From NCBI GenBank assembly GCA_030824805.1, contig JAPJRC010000002.1, positions 51,055 to 115,054 on the forward strand: a stretch of DNA of 64,000 bases, given 5' to 3'. A model generated the notes under the pieces. That model did no database searches. It saw nothing but the letters and a program-made list of their open reading frames with translations, and had not been told where the DNA came from. The DNA comes from Micavibrio sp. (GTDB taxonomy: Bacteria; Pseudomonadota; Alphaproteobacteria; Micavibrionales; Micavibrionaceae). A program made the position numbers and the translations under genes. Below, piece after piece: positions 20,145 to 28,781 of this stretch. Numbering within the stretch: position 1 is the first letter of the stretch; every line of letters starts with the position of its first letter.

Positions 20145-21041
20145 TTACGCCGCGTTGCGCACCTTGACACCCGCGTCTTTCAGGCACCATGCCAAAATGG
20201 CTTTTTGCGCGTGCAGGCGGTTCTCGGCTTCGTCATAGATGATGCAGGCTGGAGAGCGCAGGACTTCATCCGTTACTTCCTCGCCCTGATGCACAGGCAT
20301 GCAGTGCATAAAGACGGCGTGTGATTTGGCAAGCTTCATCAGATCGCTGTTTACCTGATACGGCCAGAAGATCTCGATGTCCTTGCCTTCCTGACCCATG
20401 GACACCCAAGTGTCGGTGACGATGACGTCTGCATCTTTGGCGGCTTCCAGCGGATCGTGCGTGACGCGCGCGTCCATGTCTGCCTTCATCTGTAATGCTG
20501 GCGGGATGGCGGCGATAAATTCGAAACCGAATTTTTTCGAAGCCTGTACAAAGCTGCGCGTGACATTGTTGTAATCGCCGAACCATGCGACTTTCTTGCC
20601 TGCGACATCGCCGATCTTTTCTTCGATCGTCATTATATCGGCCATGATCTGGCAGGGGTGCGATCTGTTCGTCATGCCGTTGATGATCGGAATGGATGCG
20701 TATTTCGCAAGCTCGCGCAGCGTTTCTTCATCGCTGATGCGGATCATGATGGCGTCGACAAAGCGGGAGAGAACCTTGGCCGTGTCTTCGATGCTTTCCG
20801 CGCCGGAAAGCTGCATTTCGTTCATGCCCATGACAATCGTGTGGCCGCCGAGCTGCTTCATCGCGACTTCGAACGACACGCGCGTGCGGGTCGATTTCTT
20901 GTCGAACATCATGGCAAGCGAAAGACCTTCGAGGATCTGCGGTGGATTGAACTTGTCGCGCTTCAGCGTGTGGGCTTCGTTCAGAATGTCCCGCAGAGTC
21001 GCTGCAGGAATATCGGCGAGGTCTAGAAAATGTCTGGTCAT
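20145..21041 (-). CDS. argF: Ornithine carbamoyltransferase ArgF
   Basis: ArgF transfers carbamoyl phosphate onto ornithine to give citrulline, the sixth step of arginine synthesis. The 298 residues show the carbamoyl-phosphate site STRTRVSFE (near 52), the HPCQIMADI motif (near 128) and the ornithine/cysteine motif HCMPVHQGEE (near 260). The ATG overlaps the argD stop by four bases (ATGA), indicating translational coupling. Confidence 0.97.
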   Translation of the reverse strand: MTRHFLDLADIPAATLRDILNEAHTLKRDKFNPPQILEGLSLAMMFDKKSTRTRVSFEVAMKQLGGHTIVMGMNEMQLSGAESIEDTAKVLSRFVDAIMIRISDEETLRELAKYASIPIINGMTNRSHPCQIMADIMTIEEKIGDVAGKKVAWFGDYNNVTRSFVQASKKFGFEFIAAIPPALQMKADMDARVTHDPLEAAKDADVIVTDTWVSMGQEGKDIEIFWPYQVNSDLMKLAKSHAVFMHCMPVHQGEEVTDEVLRSPACIIYDEAENRLHAQKAILAWCLKDAGVKVRNAA

Positions 21042-22231
21042 GCTTGGCTCAATGTTTTCTTGATAATGGCGAGGCCTTCTTTGGCCTGTTTTTCCGTGAG
21101 AATAAGCGGCGGTACGAGGCGCAGCGAGTTTTCACCGCAGGAGAGAACGAGGAGCCCGTTTTTCAGGCACTTCTTCACAAAGTCTTTGACGTTACCGCCG
21201 TTGTAGTCGGCGGCGATCATCATACCCATGCCGCGCACGTTGGCGATCTGGTTGCTTTCGCGTGCGATCTGTTCCAGACCGTCGCGAAGAACAGCGCCGA
21301 CCTTGTCGACATTTTCAAGAAAGCCGGGTTTCAGCATTTCCTTGATAACCGTCGTCACGACTTTCGTTGCCAGCGGGTTGCCGCCGTAGGTGGAGCCGTG
21401 CGTGCCCGGTGTGATGTGCGATGTGAATTTGCGCTTGCCCATGAAAGCACCGACAGGGAAGCCCGCGCCGAGGCCTTTGGCAAGGCAGATGATATCAGGC
21501 ACGACGTTGTAATGTTCATAGGCGAACATGTTGCCGGTACGGCCCATGCCGCATTGCACTTCATCGAAGATAAGCGCGACATCATGTTCATCGCACAGTG
21601 CGCGCAGGCCTTCGAGGAATTCCTGCGTTCCAGGAATAATACCGCCTTCGCCCATGATAGGCTCCACGATGACGCCGGCGGTCTTGCGCGAGATCAGTTT
21701 TTTCACGCTTTCGAGATTGTTGAATTCGGCCATGTGCGTGCCGGGGAGGAGGGGTTCGAAACCTTCGCGGTAATGCGCCTGACCGATCACCGATACTGCG
21801 CCCAGCGTGCGGCCGTGGAACGAGTTCTTCATGTAGATGAACTCGTAACAATCCGGGCCTTTCACATCGTACGCGTATTTGCGGGCGCATTTGAGCGCGC
21901 CTTCGACGGCTTCGGCACCCGTCGAACAGAAGAACACCTGATCGAATTCCGAGATCGCCAGAATGGTTTCGGCGGCTTCCAGACGGTTCGGGTCCACGAT
22001 ATAGCCGAGGCCCATGTGAATCTGGTCGACCTGCTTTTTGATCGCCTTGGTGTAGGTAGGGTGGGCGTAGCCCAGCGCGTTCACGGCGATGCCGGCACCG
22101 AAATCCAGATACTTGTTGTTGTCGGTGTCATAAAGATAAACGCCTTTGCCTTTGGTCACCTGAATAGACCAGAAGCCGTACACGTTCATCAGGATTTCAT
22201 TGGCGCGTTCGAGGAATTGAGCATCAGCCAT
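21038..22231 (-). CDS. argD: Acetylornithine / succinyldiaminopimelate aminotransferase ArgD
   Basis: This PLP enzyme converts N-acetylglutamate semialdehyde to N-acetylornithine. The 397 residues have the class III aminotransferase features: FCSTGAEAVEGALKCAR (cofactor phosphate binding), SFHGRTLGAVS, the Asp of IFDEVQCGMGRTG and the Schiff-base Lys in CLAKGLGAGFPVGAF. It heads a pair with argF (4-nt overlap) and lies 44 nt behind a GNAT gene on the same strand, so the three may form one operon. Confidence 0.96.
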   Translation of the reverse strand: MADAQFLERANEILMNVYGFWSIQVTKGKGVYLYDTDNNKYLDFGAGIAVNALGYAHPTYTKAIKKQVDQIHMGLGYIVDPNRLEAAETILAISEFDQVFFCSTGAEAVEGALKCARKYAYDVKGPDCYEFIYMKNSFHGRTLGAVSVIGQAHYREGFEPLLPGTHMAEFNNLESVKKLISRKTAGVIVEPIMGEGGIIPGTQEFLEGLRALCDEHDVALIFDEVQCGMGRTGNMFAYEHYNVVPDIICLAKGLGAGFPVGAFMGKRKFTSHITPGTHGSTYGGNPLATKVVTTVIKEMLKPGFLENVDKVGAVLRDGLEQIARESNQIANVRGMGMMIAADYNGGNVKDFVKKCLKNGLLVLSCGENSLRLVPPLILTEKQAKEGLAIIKKTLSQA

Positions 22232-22275
22232 TGCGGCCTCCCATGGTAAGCAATTTATCTGTAACTATTTCTATT

Positions 22276-22917
22276 TTAAGCGTTTTGCGATTGCAAGGCC
22301 ACATCTGGCTGTGCTGCGCCGCTGCATACGGGCCGCAAAATGCTGTCGGATTCGCGGAAAACGAACACAGCCCGGTAGGGAATGTTGTTTTTCACGTCGA
22401 GGGAGTCCACTTCCTCCAGAATCTCGAATTCCCGTCTGCCGACGAAGCTGTCGAGGCTGTTCTGGTTGTCCGTGGCGATTTTGGCCATGAAATCGGCGTA
22501 GGGGTACAGTTCCTTCGCCATGTCATCGAGCTGGTGCGACAGGCCTTTGCCCTGGTGCGCAGGATCGATCATGAAGGATTGGAACACGATCACTTTGGTC
22601 GTGAGGTTTTTCACCGGATATTCGCCAAGTTGCGAAACCTTGCTCGTCGGGTCCGTCAGGATGGTCGCGGCGGCGAGGGTGCCGTCAACGTGGAACGAGC
22701 CGACAATATGCATGCCCGCCTTGATATGCGCCTTGAGATAGGCGGTATCCTTAGGTTTCAAGTGATAGGGTTTCGCCAGAAAAGGCTTCATTCTTTTCTG
22801 GAGGGCGACAAACGCCGCAATGTCTTTGGTAGTCAGCAAACGTGTCAGGTAATCTGCGTGCGCAGCCTGCTGTTGCGGTTTCGGCTTGGGTTTAAGCTTC
22901 TGTTTGGGTTGTGCCAT
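22276..22917 (-). CDS. GNAT-family N-acetyltransferase
   Basis: The 213 residues (ATG at 22917) begin with a Lys/Pro/Gln-rich tail (about 1-20), then a GNAT fold (about 25-195). The acetyl-CoA motif A is visible as FMIDPAHQGKGLSHQL near 125. The preceding strand (VIVFQSF) and the following helix fit the family. The substrate is unknown. Its place 44 nt upstream of argD-argF and divergent from argB suggests, but does not show, a role in arginine metabolism such as glutamate acetylation. Confidence 0.8.
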   Translation of the reverse strand: MAQPKQKLKPKPKPQQQAAHADYLTRLLTTKDIAAFVALQKRMKPFLAKPYHLKPKDTAYLKAHIKAGMHIVGSFHVDGTLAAATILTDPTSKVSQLGEYPVKNLTTKVIVFQSFMIDPAHQGKGLSHQLDDMAKELYPYADFMAKIATDNQNSLDSFVGRREFEILEEVDSLDVKNNIPYRAVFVFRESDSILRPVCSGAAQPDVALQSQNA

Positions 22918-22945
22918 CACACACTCGTCCTTCTAAGGTCGTCGA

Positions 22946-22976
22946 TCTTTTGTTTTGTAAGCTTTAAAACAAAAGA
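22946..22976. repeat. Perfect 11-bp inverted repeat (AT-rich hairpin)
   Basis: Arms TCTTTTGTTTT and AAAACAAAAGA enclose a 9-base loop. It lies 30 bp upstream of the GNAT start on the minus strand. It could form a leader hairpin or act as a binding site; it lacks the GC stem of an intrinsic terminator. Confidence 0.6.
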
Positions 22977-23008
22977 GCCCTTCTCCGTTTTCAGAGGGGG
23001 TCTCGTTG

Positions 23009-23020
23009 ACCGCTAGCGGT
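23009..23020. promoter_or_regulatory. 12-bp perfect palindrome, possible operator
   Basis: The sequence ACCGCTAGCGGT is perfectly self-complementary. It lies in the divergent region between the GNAT-argD-argF genes and argB, a suitable spot for a shared regulator. The factor is not identifiable from the sequence. Confidence 0.35.
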
Positions 23021-23196
23021 GGGAGGCTTATCGTTTTTATTGTGTGACGAATTTGAGTATAGAAGAGGCGTCACGTCCGAACCTTAACCACGCGGGCGGT
23101 CAGGATATTCGTCGTCGCAAAGAATTTACAATGTCGTGTGACAATTCAATCATATGTAATCTATATCTTAAAATTAGCGTCGGCGCAATAAAAAAA

Positions 23197-23225
23197 TTGA
23201 CCGGCTGTGGAAAAATATATACATA
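23197..23225 (+). promoter_or_regulatory. Candidate sigma-70 type promoter for argB
   Basis: TTGACC (23197-23202) is followed by an AT-rich stretch with TATACA at 15 bp or TACATA at 17 bp spacing, ending 50 bp before the argB ATG. The -35 match is five of six; the -10 is imprecise. Confidence 0.35.
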
Positions 23226-23274
23226 ACCCCTTCAAAAATCATAAAAGCGTATAAATGGTTAAGGGTGTTAACAA

Positions 23275-24195
23275 ATGGGGGAAATTCCCAATATGAGCAG
23301 AGATTTCCTAGAAGAAATGTCAAAAAACGTCGCGCGCCATGCCGGCAAGATACAGGTCATCAAGATCGGGGGCGAGGTTGTCGAGGACGACAATGCCATC
23401 CGCCATCAGGCCCGTCAGGTGATTTCCCTGAACAATCACGGAGCCAAGGTTATCGTCGTTCACGGAGGCGGGGTGCAGATCACGCAGGCGCTGGAGCAGG
23501 CGGGCGTGAAATCCGAATTTATCAAGGGTGTGCGCAATACCAGCGCCGAGGCGGTTGAAATCACCCAGCAATGTCTGGACGCGCTGAACAAGAAGATCCT
23601 GCGCATCTTTGCCGAAGAGGTCGAGGCGATGGACGCCGAGGTGGAGGCGCGTGGTTTCGGCGGTTATGAAGACGGTATCATCGAAGCCACGCCTGTGTTC
23701 GAAGGCACGCGCACCGGTACCGTATCTTCCGTTAACGCGGATAAGCTGAAAGAGCGTTTTACCGGCAGCAAAGGTCCGGCCGTGCAGTTCATCTACCCGA
23801 TATGTCTTGGCGAAGACGGCGGCTTTATGAATGTAAACGCCGACGATGTCGCAGCGGCCGTTGCCATCGCCATGGATGCTGACCGTCTTATCATCTGCTC
23901 GAACATTCCGGGCGTGATGGACAAGGAAAAGAAGGTCATCTCGAAAATCGAGACAGGCACCATTGCCTCTCTGGTCGAAGACGGCACGGTGAGTGGCGGC
24001 ATGATTCCGAAGCTGGAATCGGCGGCGAACGTTGTGGCGAATTCGCGTGTGGGCGGCGTTGTTATCCTGAACGGAAAAGATCCGTCGGCTATCGAACGCG
24101 AACTTTTCACGGAAGAGGGCGGCGGTACGCTGATCGTCAAGGGTGAAGGCGTGCGCGCGCCGTTCCTCGCATACGACCAAGCGCTTTCGAAATAA
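23275..24195 (+). CDS. argB: Acetylglutamate kinase ArgB
   Basis: ArgB phosphorylates N-acetylglutamate, the second step of arginine synthesis. The 306 residues carry the amino-acid kinase features VIKIGGEVVEDD (near 28), VVHGGGVQITQAL (near 63), the MNVNADDVAAAVA stretch (near 185) and SGGMIPKLESA (near 242). The ATG at 23275 follows AAGGGTG at good spacing; a second ATG at 23293 (MSRDF) is possible. Its stop abuts the stop of the convergent M20 gene with no base between. Confidence 0.94.
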   Translation: MGEIPNMSRDFLEEMSKNVARHAGKIQVIKIGGEVVEDDNAIRHQARQVISLNNHGAKVIVVHGGGVQITQALEQAGVKSEFIKGVRNTSAEAVEITQQCLDALNKKILRIFAEEVEAMDAEVEARGFGGYEDGIIEATPVFEGTRTGTVSSVNADKLKERFTGSKGPAVQFIYPICLGEDGGFMNVNADDVAAAVAIAMDADRLIICSNIPGVMDKEKKVISKIETGTIASLVEDGTVSGGMIPKLESAANVVANSRVGGVVILNGKDPSAIERELFTEEGGGTLIVKGEGVRAPFLAYDQALSK

Positions 24196-25392
24196 TTATT
24201 TCGAAAGCGGCAGGGCGGCTTCGGCCAGCCTTGCCCAATATTCCACGCCAATCGGAATGATATCGTCGTTGAAATCATACCCTGTGTTGTGCAGGTATTG
24301 GTTGTGCGGGCTGTCTTTCTTGTCCGGTTCGCCCTGGCCCATCCACACATAGCAGCCCGGTGCCTCAAGCAGCATCGCGCCGAAATCTTCCGCGCCCATG
24401 CAAGGTTCTACATTGTCTTCGACATTCTCCGTGCCCAGAAGGCCGCGCGCCACTTCGGCGCAGAAAACGCTCTCTGCGGCGCTGTTGATGGTCGGGTCAT
24501 AGCCGTCGTGAAATTTGATTTCGACGGTGGTGTTGAGAGTCTGCGCTATGCCCGTCGCAATTTCTTCAATGCGCTTTTGCAAAAGCTTGCGCGTTTCAAC
24601 GCGGAACGAACGGTATGTGCCTGAAAGAAGCGCTTTCTCGGGAATAACGTTATGCGCACCCTGACCGGCTTTGAAGTTTGTGATGGAAACAACACCCTGA
24701 TCGATAGGGTCCAGCTGGCGCGAGACGATGGTTTGCAATGCTGTCACAATGTGCGAGCCGACAACGATGGGGTCTATATTCAGGTGTGGCATAGCGGCGT
24801 GACCGCCTTTGCCGGTGATAACGATGTCAAAGGAATCGCTGGAAGCCATGATGGGGCCGGCTTTCAGGCCCATCTTGCCCTTTGGAATGCCGGGCCAGTT
24901 GTGCATGCCGAATACGGCGTTCATCGGGAATTCTTTGAACAGGCCTTCCTCGATCATTTTTGCCGCACCGTTCCCGCCTTCTTCCGCAGGCTGGAAGATC
25001 AGGTGGACTTTGCCATTGAAGTTGCGCGTTTCGGAGAGGTATTTCGCGGCGCCAAGCAGCATGGCGGTATGCCCGTCGTGGCCGCAGCCATGCATCTTTC
25101 CGGGGATTTTGGAAGCCCACGGCTGGCCCGATGTCTCAACCATATCGAGCGCATCCATATCGGCGCGCAGGCCTATGGCTCTGCCGGAGTCGTTCTTCTG
25201 CCCCTCGATGGTTGCGACGATGCCCGTGCCGGCGAGGCCGCGTTTAAAGGTAACGCCCCATTCGGTCAGTTTCTTTGCCACCAGATCGCTTGCGAAGGTT
25301 TCTTCATACGCGGTTTGTGGATTTTGATGGAGTTCACGGCGCGCGGCGGTGATCTCTTCTTTCATGGCGGCAATCGAATTGATGAGGGTCAT
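24196..25392 (-). CDS. M20 family metallo-amidohydrolase
   Basis: The 398 residues (ATG at 25392) match the M20D hippurate hydrolase / N-acyl-amino-acid amidohydrolase type. Metal and catalytic residues are visible in GLRADMDALD, HGCGHDGHTAML (the Cys and His pair) and PAEEGGNGAAK, with a further His in FGMHNWPG and a late metal ligand in CMGAEDFGAM. A dimerisation domain occupies roughly 180-290. The position beside argB makes an N-acyl amino acid a reasonable substrate, but the specificity is not readable. Confidence 0.92.
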   Translation of the reverse strand: MTLINSIAAMKEEITAARRELHQNPQTAYEETFASDLVAKKLTEWGVTFKRGLAGTGIVATIEGQKNDSGRAIGLRADMDALDMVETSGQPWASKIPGKMHGCGHDGHTAMLLGAAKYLSETRNFNGKVHLIFQPAEEGGNGAAKMIEEGLFKEFPMNAVFGMHNWPGIPKGKMGLKAGPIMASSDSFDIVITGKGGHAAMPHLNIDPIVVGSHIVTALQTIVSRQLDPIDQGVVSITNFKAGQGAHNVIPEKALLSGTYRSFRVETRKLLQKRIEEIATGIAQTLNTTVEIKFHDGYDPTINSAAESVFCAEVARGLLGTENVEDNVEPCMGAEDFGAMLLEAPGCYVWMGQGEPDKKDSPHNQYLHNTGYDFNDDIIPIGVEYWARLAEAALPLSK

Positions 25393-25452
25393 GTTTTTAT
25401 TGTCCAATCTGTAGTATAAGAAGATTAGTGCATTTCCAGCCGGATTTAAACC

Positions 25453-26718
25453 ATGTCCCGATCATTTTTTCCTGTTGCAACGGCCCTGAAAGAAAGCTTT
25501 AGGGAAGGTTATACTGCCAAAACTTTCCGATCCGATATAGGCGCGGCGATCGTGGTATCGCTTGTGGCGCTGCCGCTCTCCATGGCACTGGCAATAGCCG
25601 TGGGCCTCCCGCCGCAGCACGGGCTTTACACCGCCATCGTTGCCGGTATCGTCACCGCGTTTCTTGGCGGATCGCATGTACAGGTGAGCGGGCCGACGGC
25701 GGCGTTCGTGGCAATCCTCGCGCCGATTGTCGCGCAGTATGGTCTTTCGGGATTGATATGGTGCCAGTTGATCGCGGGCGGGATATTGCTCCTGATGGGT
25801 GCGCTCCGGCTTGGCAAATATATCGAACATGTGCCTTATGCGGTGATAACAGGTTTCACGGCCGGTATCGCGGTCGTGCTGGCAACGCTGTCTTTAAATG
25901 ATTTCTTCGGTTTGGGGATCAAGGATCTCGGCCCGCATTATTTCGACAAGCTTTCAACGATTGTATCGCATTTGCCAGAGACGCCCGCGCGTGAGGCGGT
26001 CATTGGCATTGCAACGCTGGTGGTTATCATTGGCTGCAACAAAATGAAGAGCATCATTCCCGGGCCTTTGCTAGGCATCGTGGTGGCGACAATCCTTGCG
26101 CATTGTTCAAAGGAAGAGGGGATTGCTGTGCGCACAATCGAAACCGTGTTTGCGGGTGGTTTGCCGCCGCAGCCCCCGCAATTCGTCTTGCCGGAAGCGA
26201 TGAACATTATGCCCTTGATATGGCCTGCGCTCACTGTGGCTTTGCTGGCGGGGCTGGAATCGCTCTTGTCCGCAACGGTGGCGGATAATATGAGCGAAAA
26301 GAAGCATGACCCCGATGCGGAGTTGACGGGCATAGGTTTTGGCAATCTGGCGGCGGGATTGTTTGCGGGTATCCCCGCTACAGGCGCTCTGGCGCGCACT
26401 GCGGCAAATGTGCAGGCGGGCGCAAAAACGCCTCTGGCGTCTGCCATGCATGCAGGTCTCCTGCTGGTGTATATGGTGGCGTTCGCGCCGTGGATCAGCT
26501 TGATTCCCATGTCGGCACTGGCCGCGCTGCTTTTAATCACTGCGTGGCGCATGGCGCATTTCAACATCATGGTGGATATCGTGCGCGCCAGAAATATGCA
26601 GGATACGAGCGTTATGTTTGTATCCTTCGTGCTCACGATCTTTGTCGATATGGTCGTGGGGGTTGGCGGCGGCTTGTTGCTGTTCTACGCGCTGAAGTTT
26701 TACAAACGCACTAATTGA
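25453..26718 (+). CDS. SulP family anion transporter lacking a STAS domain
   Basis: The 421 residues form the membrane part of a SulP/SLC26 transporter. Typical features are SLVALPLSMALAIAVG with PPQHGLYTAIVAG, the GSHVQVSGPTAAFVAIL motif in helix 3, and GLESLLSATVADNM. It ends soon after the last membrane helix (FYKRTN), so the cytosolic STAS domain of about 120 residues, usual in sulfate permeases, is absent. Short SulP proteins of this type are known. The ion is not determinable. The last 8 bp overlap the convergent YqgE-like gene. Confidence 0.92.
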   Translation: MSRSFFPVATALKESFREGYTAKTFRSDIGAAIVVSLVALPLSMALAIAVGLPPQHGLYTAIVAGIVTAFLGGSHVQVSGPTAAFVAILAPIVAQYGLSGLIWCQLIAGGILLLMGALRLGKYIEHVPYAVITGFTAGIAVVLATLSLNDFFGLGIKDLGPHYFDKLSTIVSHLPETPAREAVIGIATLVVIIGCNKMKSIIPGPLLGIVVATILAHCSKEEGIAVRTIETVFAGGLPPQPPQFVLPEAMNIMPLIWPALTVALLAGLESLLSATVADNMSEKKHDPDAELTGIGFGNLAAGLFAGIPATGALARTAANVQAGAKTPLASAMHAGLLLVYMVAFAPWISLIPMSALAALLLITAWRMAHFNIMVDIVRARNMQDTSVMFVSFVLTIFVDMVVGVGGGLLLFYALKFYKRTN

Positions 26719-27253
26719 TAGAAAGCTGCGCGCGTTTAAGGCGATCTTCACGTTTGGTGTGGAACACTATTTCCGGTGATGCGGGCAAAATGTTCCAGCG
26801 CCATTCTTTCAGTTCATTCTCCAGATCATCCATATTCCACAGACGAAAGCCGATGCTGACGACAAAGTTCGCGGAAGGGGCGATGTCGATGCGGCTGGGT
26901 TGATTGTCAGCGTTTGTGATGGCAGGCGGCTTTCCGGGCGACAGGACAAAGCGGCGGGACAGAAAAAGGAAATCATCGCTGATTTTGCGGGAATCGGAAT
27001 CCGCATTCCGGTTGGTATCGTTGTGAAGGATGATCAACGCGCTGTCGGCTTGCAGCGCACCTCCCATCAAAACAATGTGTTCGGACGATTGCCCTTCACA
27101 CACGGCTTCGAAATGACGGTATGGAATGTCAGGATGTTCCGTGGTGAGATCGATTGCCAGAACGCCGTCGGATTCATGGTGGAATATGAACCACAGCCCT
27201 TTGTCATTGCCTTTGGGGTTGGGAACCAGAAAGCATCCGGTAAGAAGCGACAT
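26711..27253 (-). CDS. Divergent YqgE/AlgH-like protein
   Basis: The 180 residues show a diverged YqgE/AlgH pattern: an N-terminal LTGCFLVPNPKG strand, HIVLMGGALQADSALI in place of the family GGPVQ segment, and a C-terminal FVVSIGFRLWNMDDLE...WNILPASPEIVF that parallels the family GYAGWGxGQLE and PAxPxxVF blocks. The biochemical role of the family is unknown. The ATG shares one base with the yejE stop (TAATG), so it is coupled to yejE. It overlaps the end of the SulP gene by 8 bp. Confidence 0.65.
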   Translation of the reverse strand: MSLLTGCFLVPNPKGNDKGLWFIFHHESDGVLAIDLTTEHPDIPYRHFEAVCEGQSSEHIVLMGGALQADSALIILHNDTNRNADSDSRKISDDFLFLSRRFVLSPGKPPAITNADNQPSRIDIAPSANFVVSIGFRLWNMDDLENELKEWRWNILPASPEIVFHTKREDRLKRAQLSIN

Positions 27254-28278
27254 TACAGCGTGGTCTTGCGCGGATCGAACGCATCGCGCACGGCTTCACC
27301 GATAAAGGTCAGCAGTGTCAGCATGAATGCCAGCGATACGAACGCCGATATGCCGAGCCATGGGGCCTGAAGGTTGTTTTTGCCTTGTGACAGCAATTCA
27401 CCGAGAGACGGCGAACCTGGCGGCAGGCCGAGGCCCAGGAAGTCCAGCGAGGTTAGCGCGGTGATGGAGCCCGTGAGGATGAACGGCATCAGGGACATCG
27501 TGGCGACCATCGCATTGGGAAGCACGTGGCGGTACATGATCGTGTGGTTGGAAACGCCGAGCGCATTTGCGGCGCGGACATAGTCGAAATTCCGTGCGCG
27601 CAGGAATTCGGCGCGGACGACATCGACAAGGCTGACCCACGAGAACAAGAGCAGGATGGCCAGAAGGGTCCAGAAACCGGGCACGAACATCGCCGAGAAG
27701 ATGATGAGAATGTAAAGCGAAGGCAGGGAAGACCAGACTTCGATCACACGCTGCATGAACAGGTCGAGCTTGCCGCCGTAATAGCCCTGGAATGCGCCGG
27801 CCGTGATGCCGATCACCGAACTGATGAGCGTCAGCACAAGGCCGAACACGACCGAGATACGGAAGCCATAGATCACACGCGCGGCAACGTCGCGCCCCTG
27901 ATCGTCGGTGCCGAGAATATTGTTGGCGGTGGGACGAGAGGGGGCGGGCTCGGGAAGGTCATAGCTTATTGTGTCATACGAGAAACGGATCGGCGGCCAG
28001 AGTATCCAGCCCTTGGCGTTGATCAGTTCCTGCACATAGGGATCACGGAAATCGGTGGCCGTTTCGAAATCGCCGCCGAACACGGTTTCCGGATAATCAC
28101 GCAGCACGGGCGTATAAAGTTCATCGTTATAGCTGACCAGGATGGGGCGGTCGTTTGCAATCAGTTCCGCGAACAGGCAAACGCCGAGCAGCGCCATAAA
28201 AATCCAGAAGGAGTAATAGCCGCGCTTGTTGGCTTTGAACTGGGCCAGACGACGTTTGGTGAGCGGTGTAAGAGCCAT
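27253..28278 (-). CDS. yejE: ABC transporter inner-membrane permease (YejE type)
   Basis: This is one of two permease subunits of a YejABEF-type peptide importer. The 341 residues have an N-terminal helix (about 22-42), a long periplasmic insert (about 45-130, rich in Asp/Pro/Tyr) and the core of five helices with the EAA loop (EFLRARNFDYVRAANALG, near 225). The insert after helix 1 and TDDQGRDVAARVIYG are typical of YejE/DppC-class permeases. It lies 0.5 kb from yejB with one small gene between them. Known relatives import microcin C or murein peptides. Confidence 0.9.
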   Translation of the reverse strand: MALTPLTKRRLAQFKANKRGYYSFWIFMALLGVCLFAELIANDRPILVSYNDELYTPVLRDYPETVFGGDFETATDFRDPYVQELINAKGWILWPPIRFSYDTISYDLPEPAPSRPTANNILGTDDQGRDVAARVIYGFRISVVFGLVLTLISSVIGITAGAFQGYYGGKLDLFMQRVIEVWSSLPSLYILIIFSAMFVPGFWTLLAILLLFSWVSLVDVVRAEFLRARNFDYVRAANALGVSNHTIMYRHVLPNAMVATMSLMPFILTGSITALTSLDFLGLGLPPGSPSLGELLSQGKNNLQAPWLGISAFVSLAFMLTLLTFIGEAVRDAFDPRKTTL

Positions 28279-28342
28279 GCTTCTGTTTTACCGTGCGAAG
28301 GCGCGGCATAGAAGCGGTTTTTAAAAGTTATCTTGAAATTAA

Positions 28343-28612
28343 TTAGTGGATGCAGGCGGAACCGGTGCCCATCTTTTCAATGATGCGCAGGCGTTTTTTC
28401 TGGTCGGCCGTCAGTTCATTGTCGTTGCCCGCACGCATGGAGAGCGTGGCGGTGAGGCGGTTCTGGATGGTGCTGATTTCATCGTTCGCCGAAACAATGG
28501 TGTTGCTCAGCAGGGATTTCAGTTCTTCTTCCGCGCGCGGCGAGATATGACCCTCGGATTTGATGCGGTCGCGCAACTCCTTGAGTTTTTCCTGAATATC
28601 CTTGAGATCCAT
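28343..28612 (-). CDS. Small helical protein between yejB and yejE, unknown
   Basis: The 89 residues are highly charged and predicted almost entirely helical (MDLKDIQEKLKELRDRIKSE, later TADQKKRLRIIEKMG). It has no signal peptide or membrane segment. I recognise no family. The ATG is supported by its operon-like position, 170 bp behind yejB and 64 bp before yejE, and by codon use like its neighbours. It could be a small cytosolic partner, but nothing shows this. Confidence 0.6.
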   Translation of the reverse strand: MDLKDIQEKLKELRDRIKSEGHISPRAEEELKSLLSNTIVSANDEISTIQNRLTATLSMRAGNDNELTADQKKRLRIIEKMGTGSACIH

Positions 28613-28781
28613 CGATACACACCCTTATGTTGGCCTTGCAGGCTGCGGGGAAACTACAGATTGCGGCCTATTCTGTCAAATGCATTTCATGCAACTGTCC
28701 AATACTTAAGTGCATAACTTATGTCCAATAAGTTTGGTTCCCCGTAAGGGTCCGTTTTCAAAAGAATATTAGAAAAAGGCC

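Larger units (their letters stand above)
22918..23274. other. 357-bp intergenic regulatory region between the GNAT-argDF unit and argB
   Basis: No convincing gene is seen. A possible 60-residue frame at 23044-23226 has no ribosome binding site and atypical composition. The stretch holds a long AT hairpin, a 12-bp palindrome and a candidate sigma-70 promoter for argB, listed separately. The right half is markedly AT rich compared with the flanking genes. Confidence 0.6.

Noticed and set aside
23044..23226. Possible 60-residue gene upstream of argB
   Set aside because: No ribosome binding site, low-complexity AT-driven content and overlap with the likely argB promoter.
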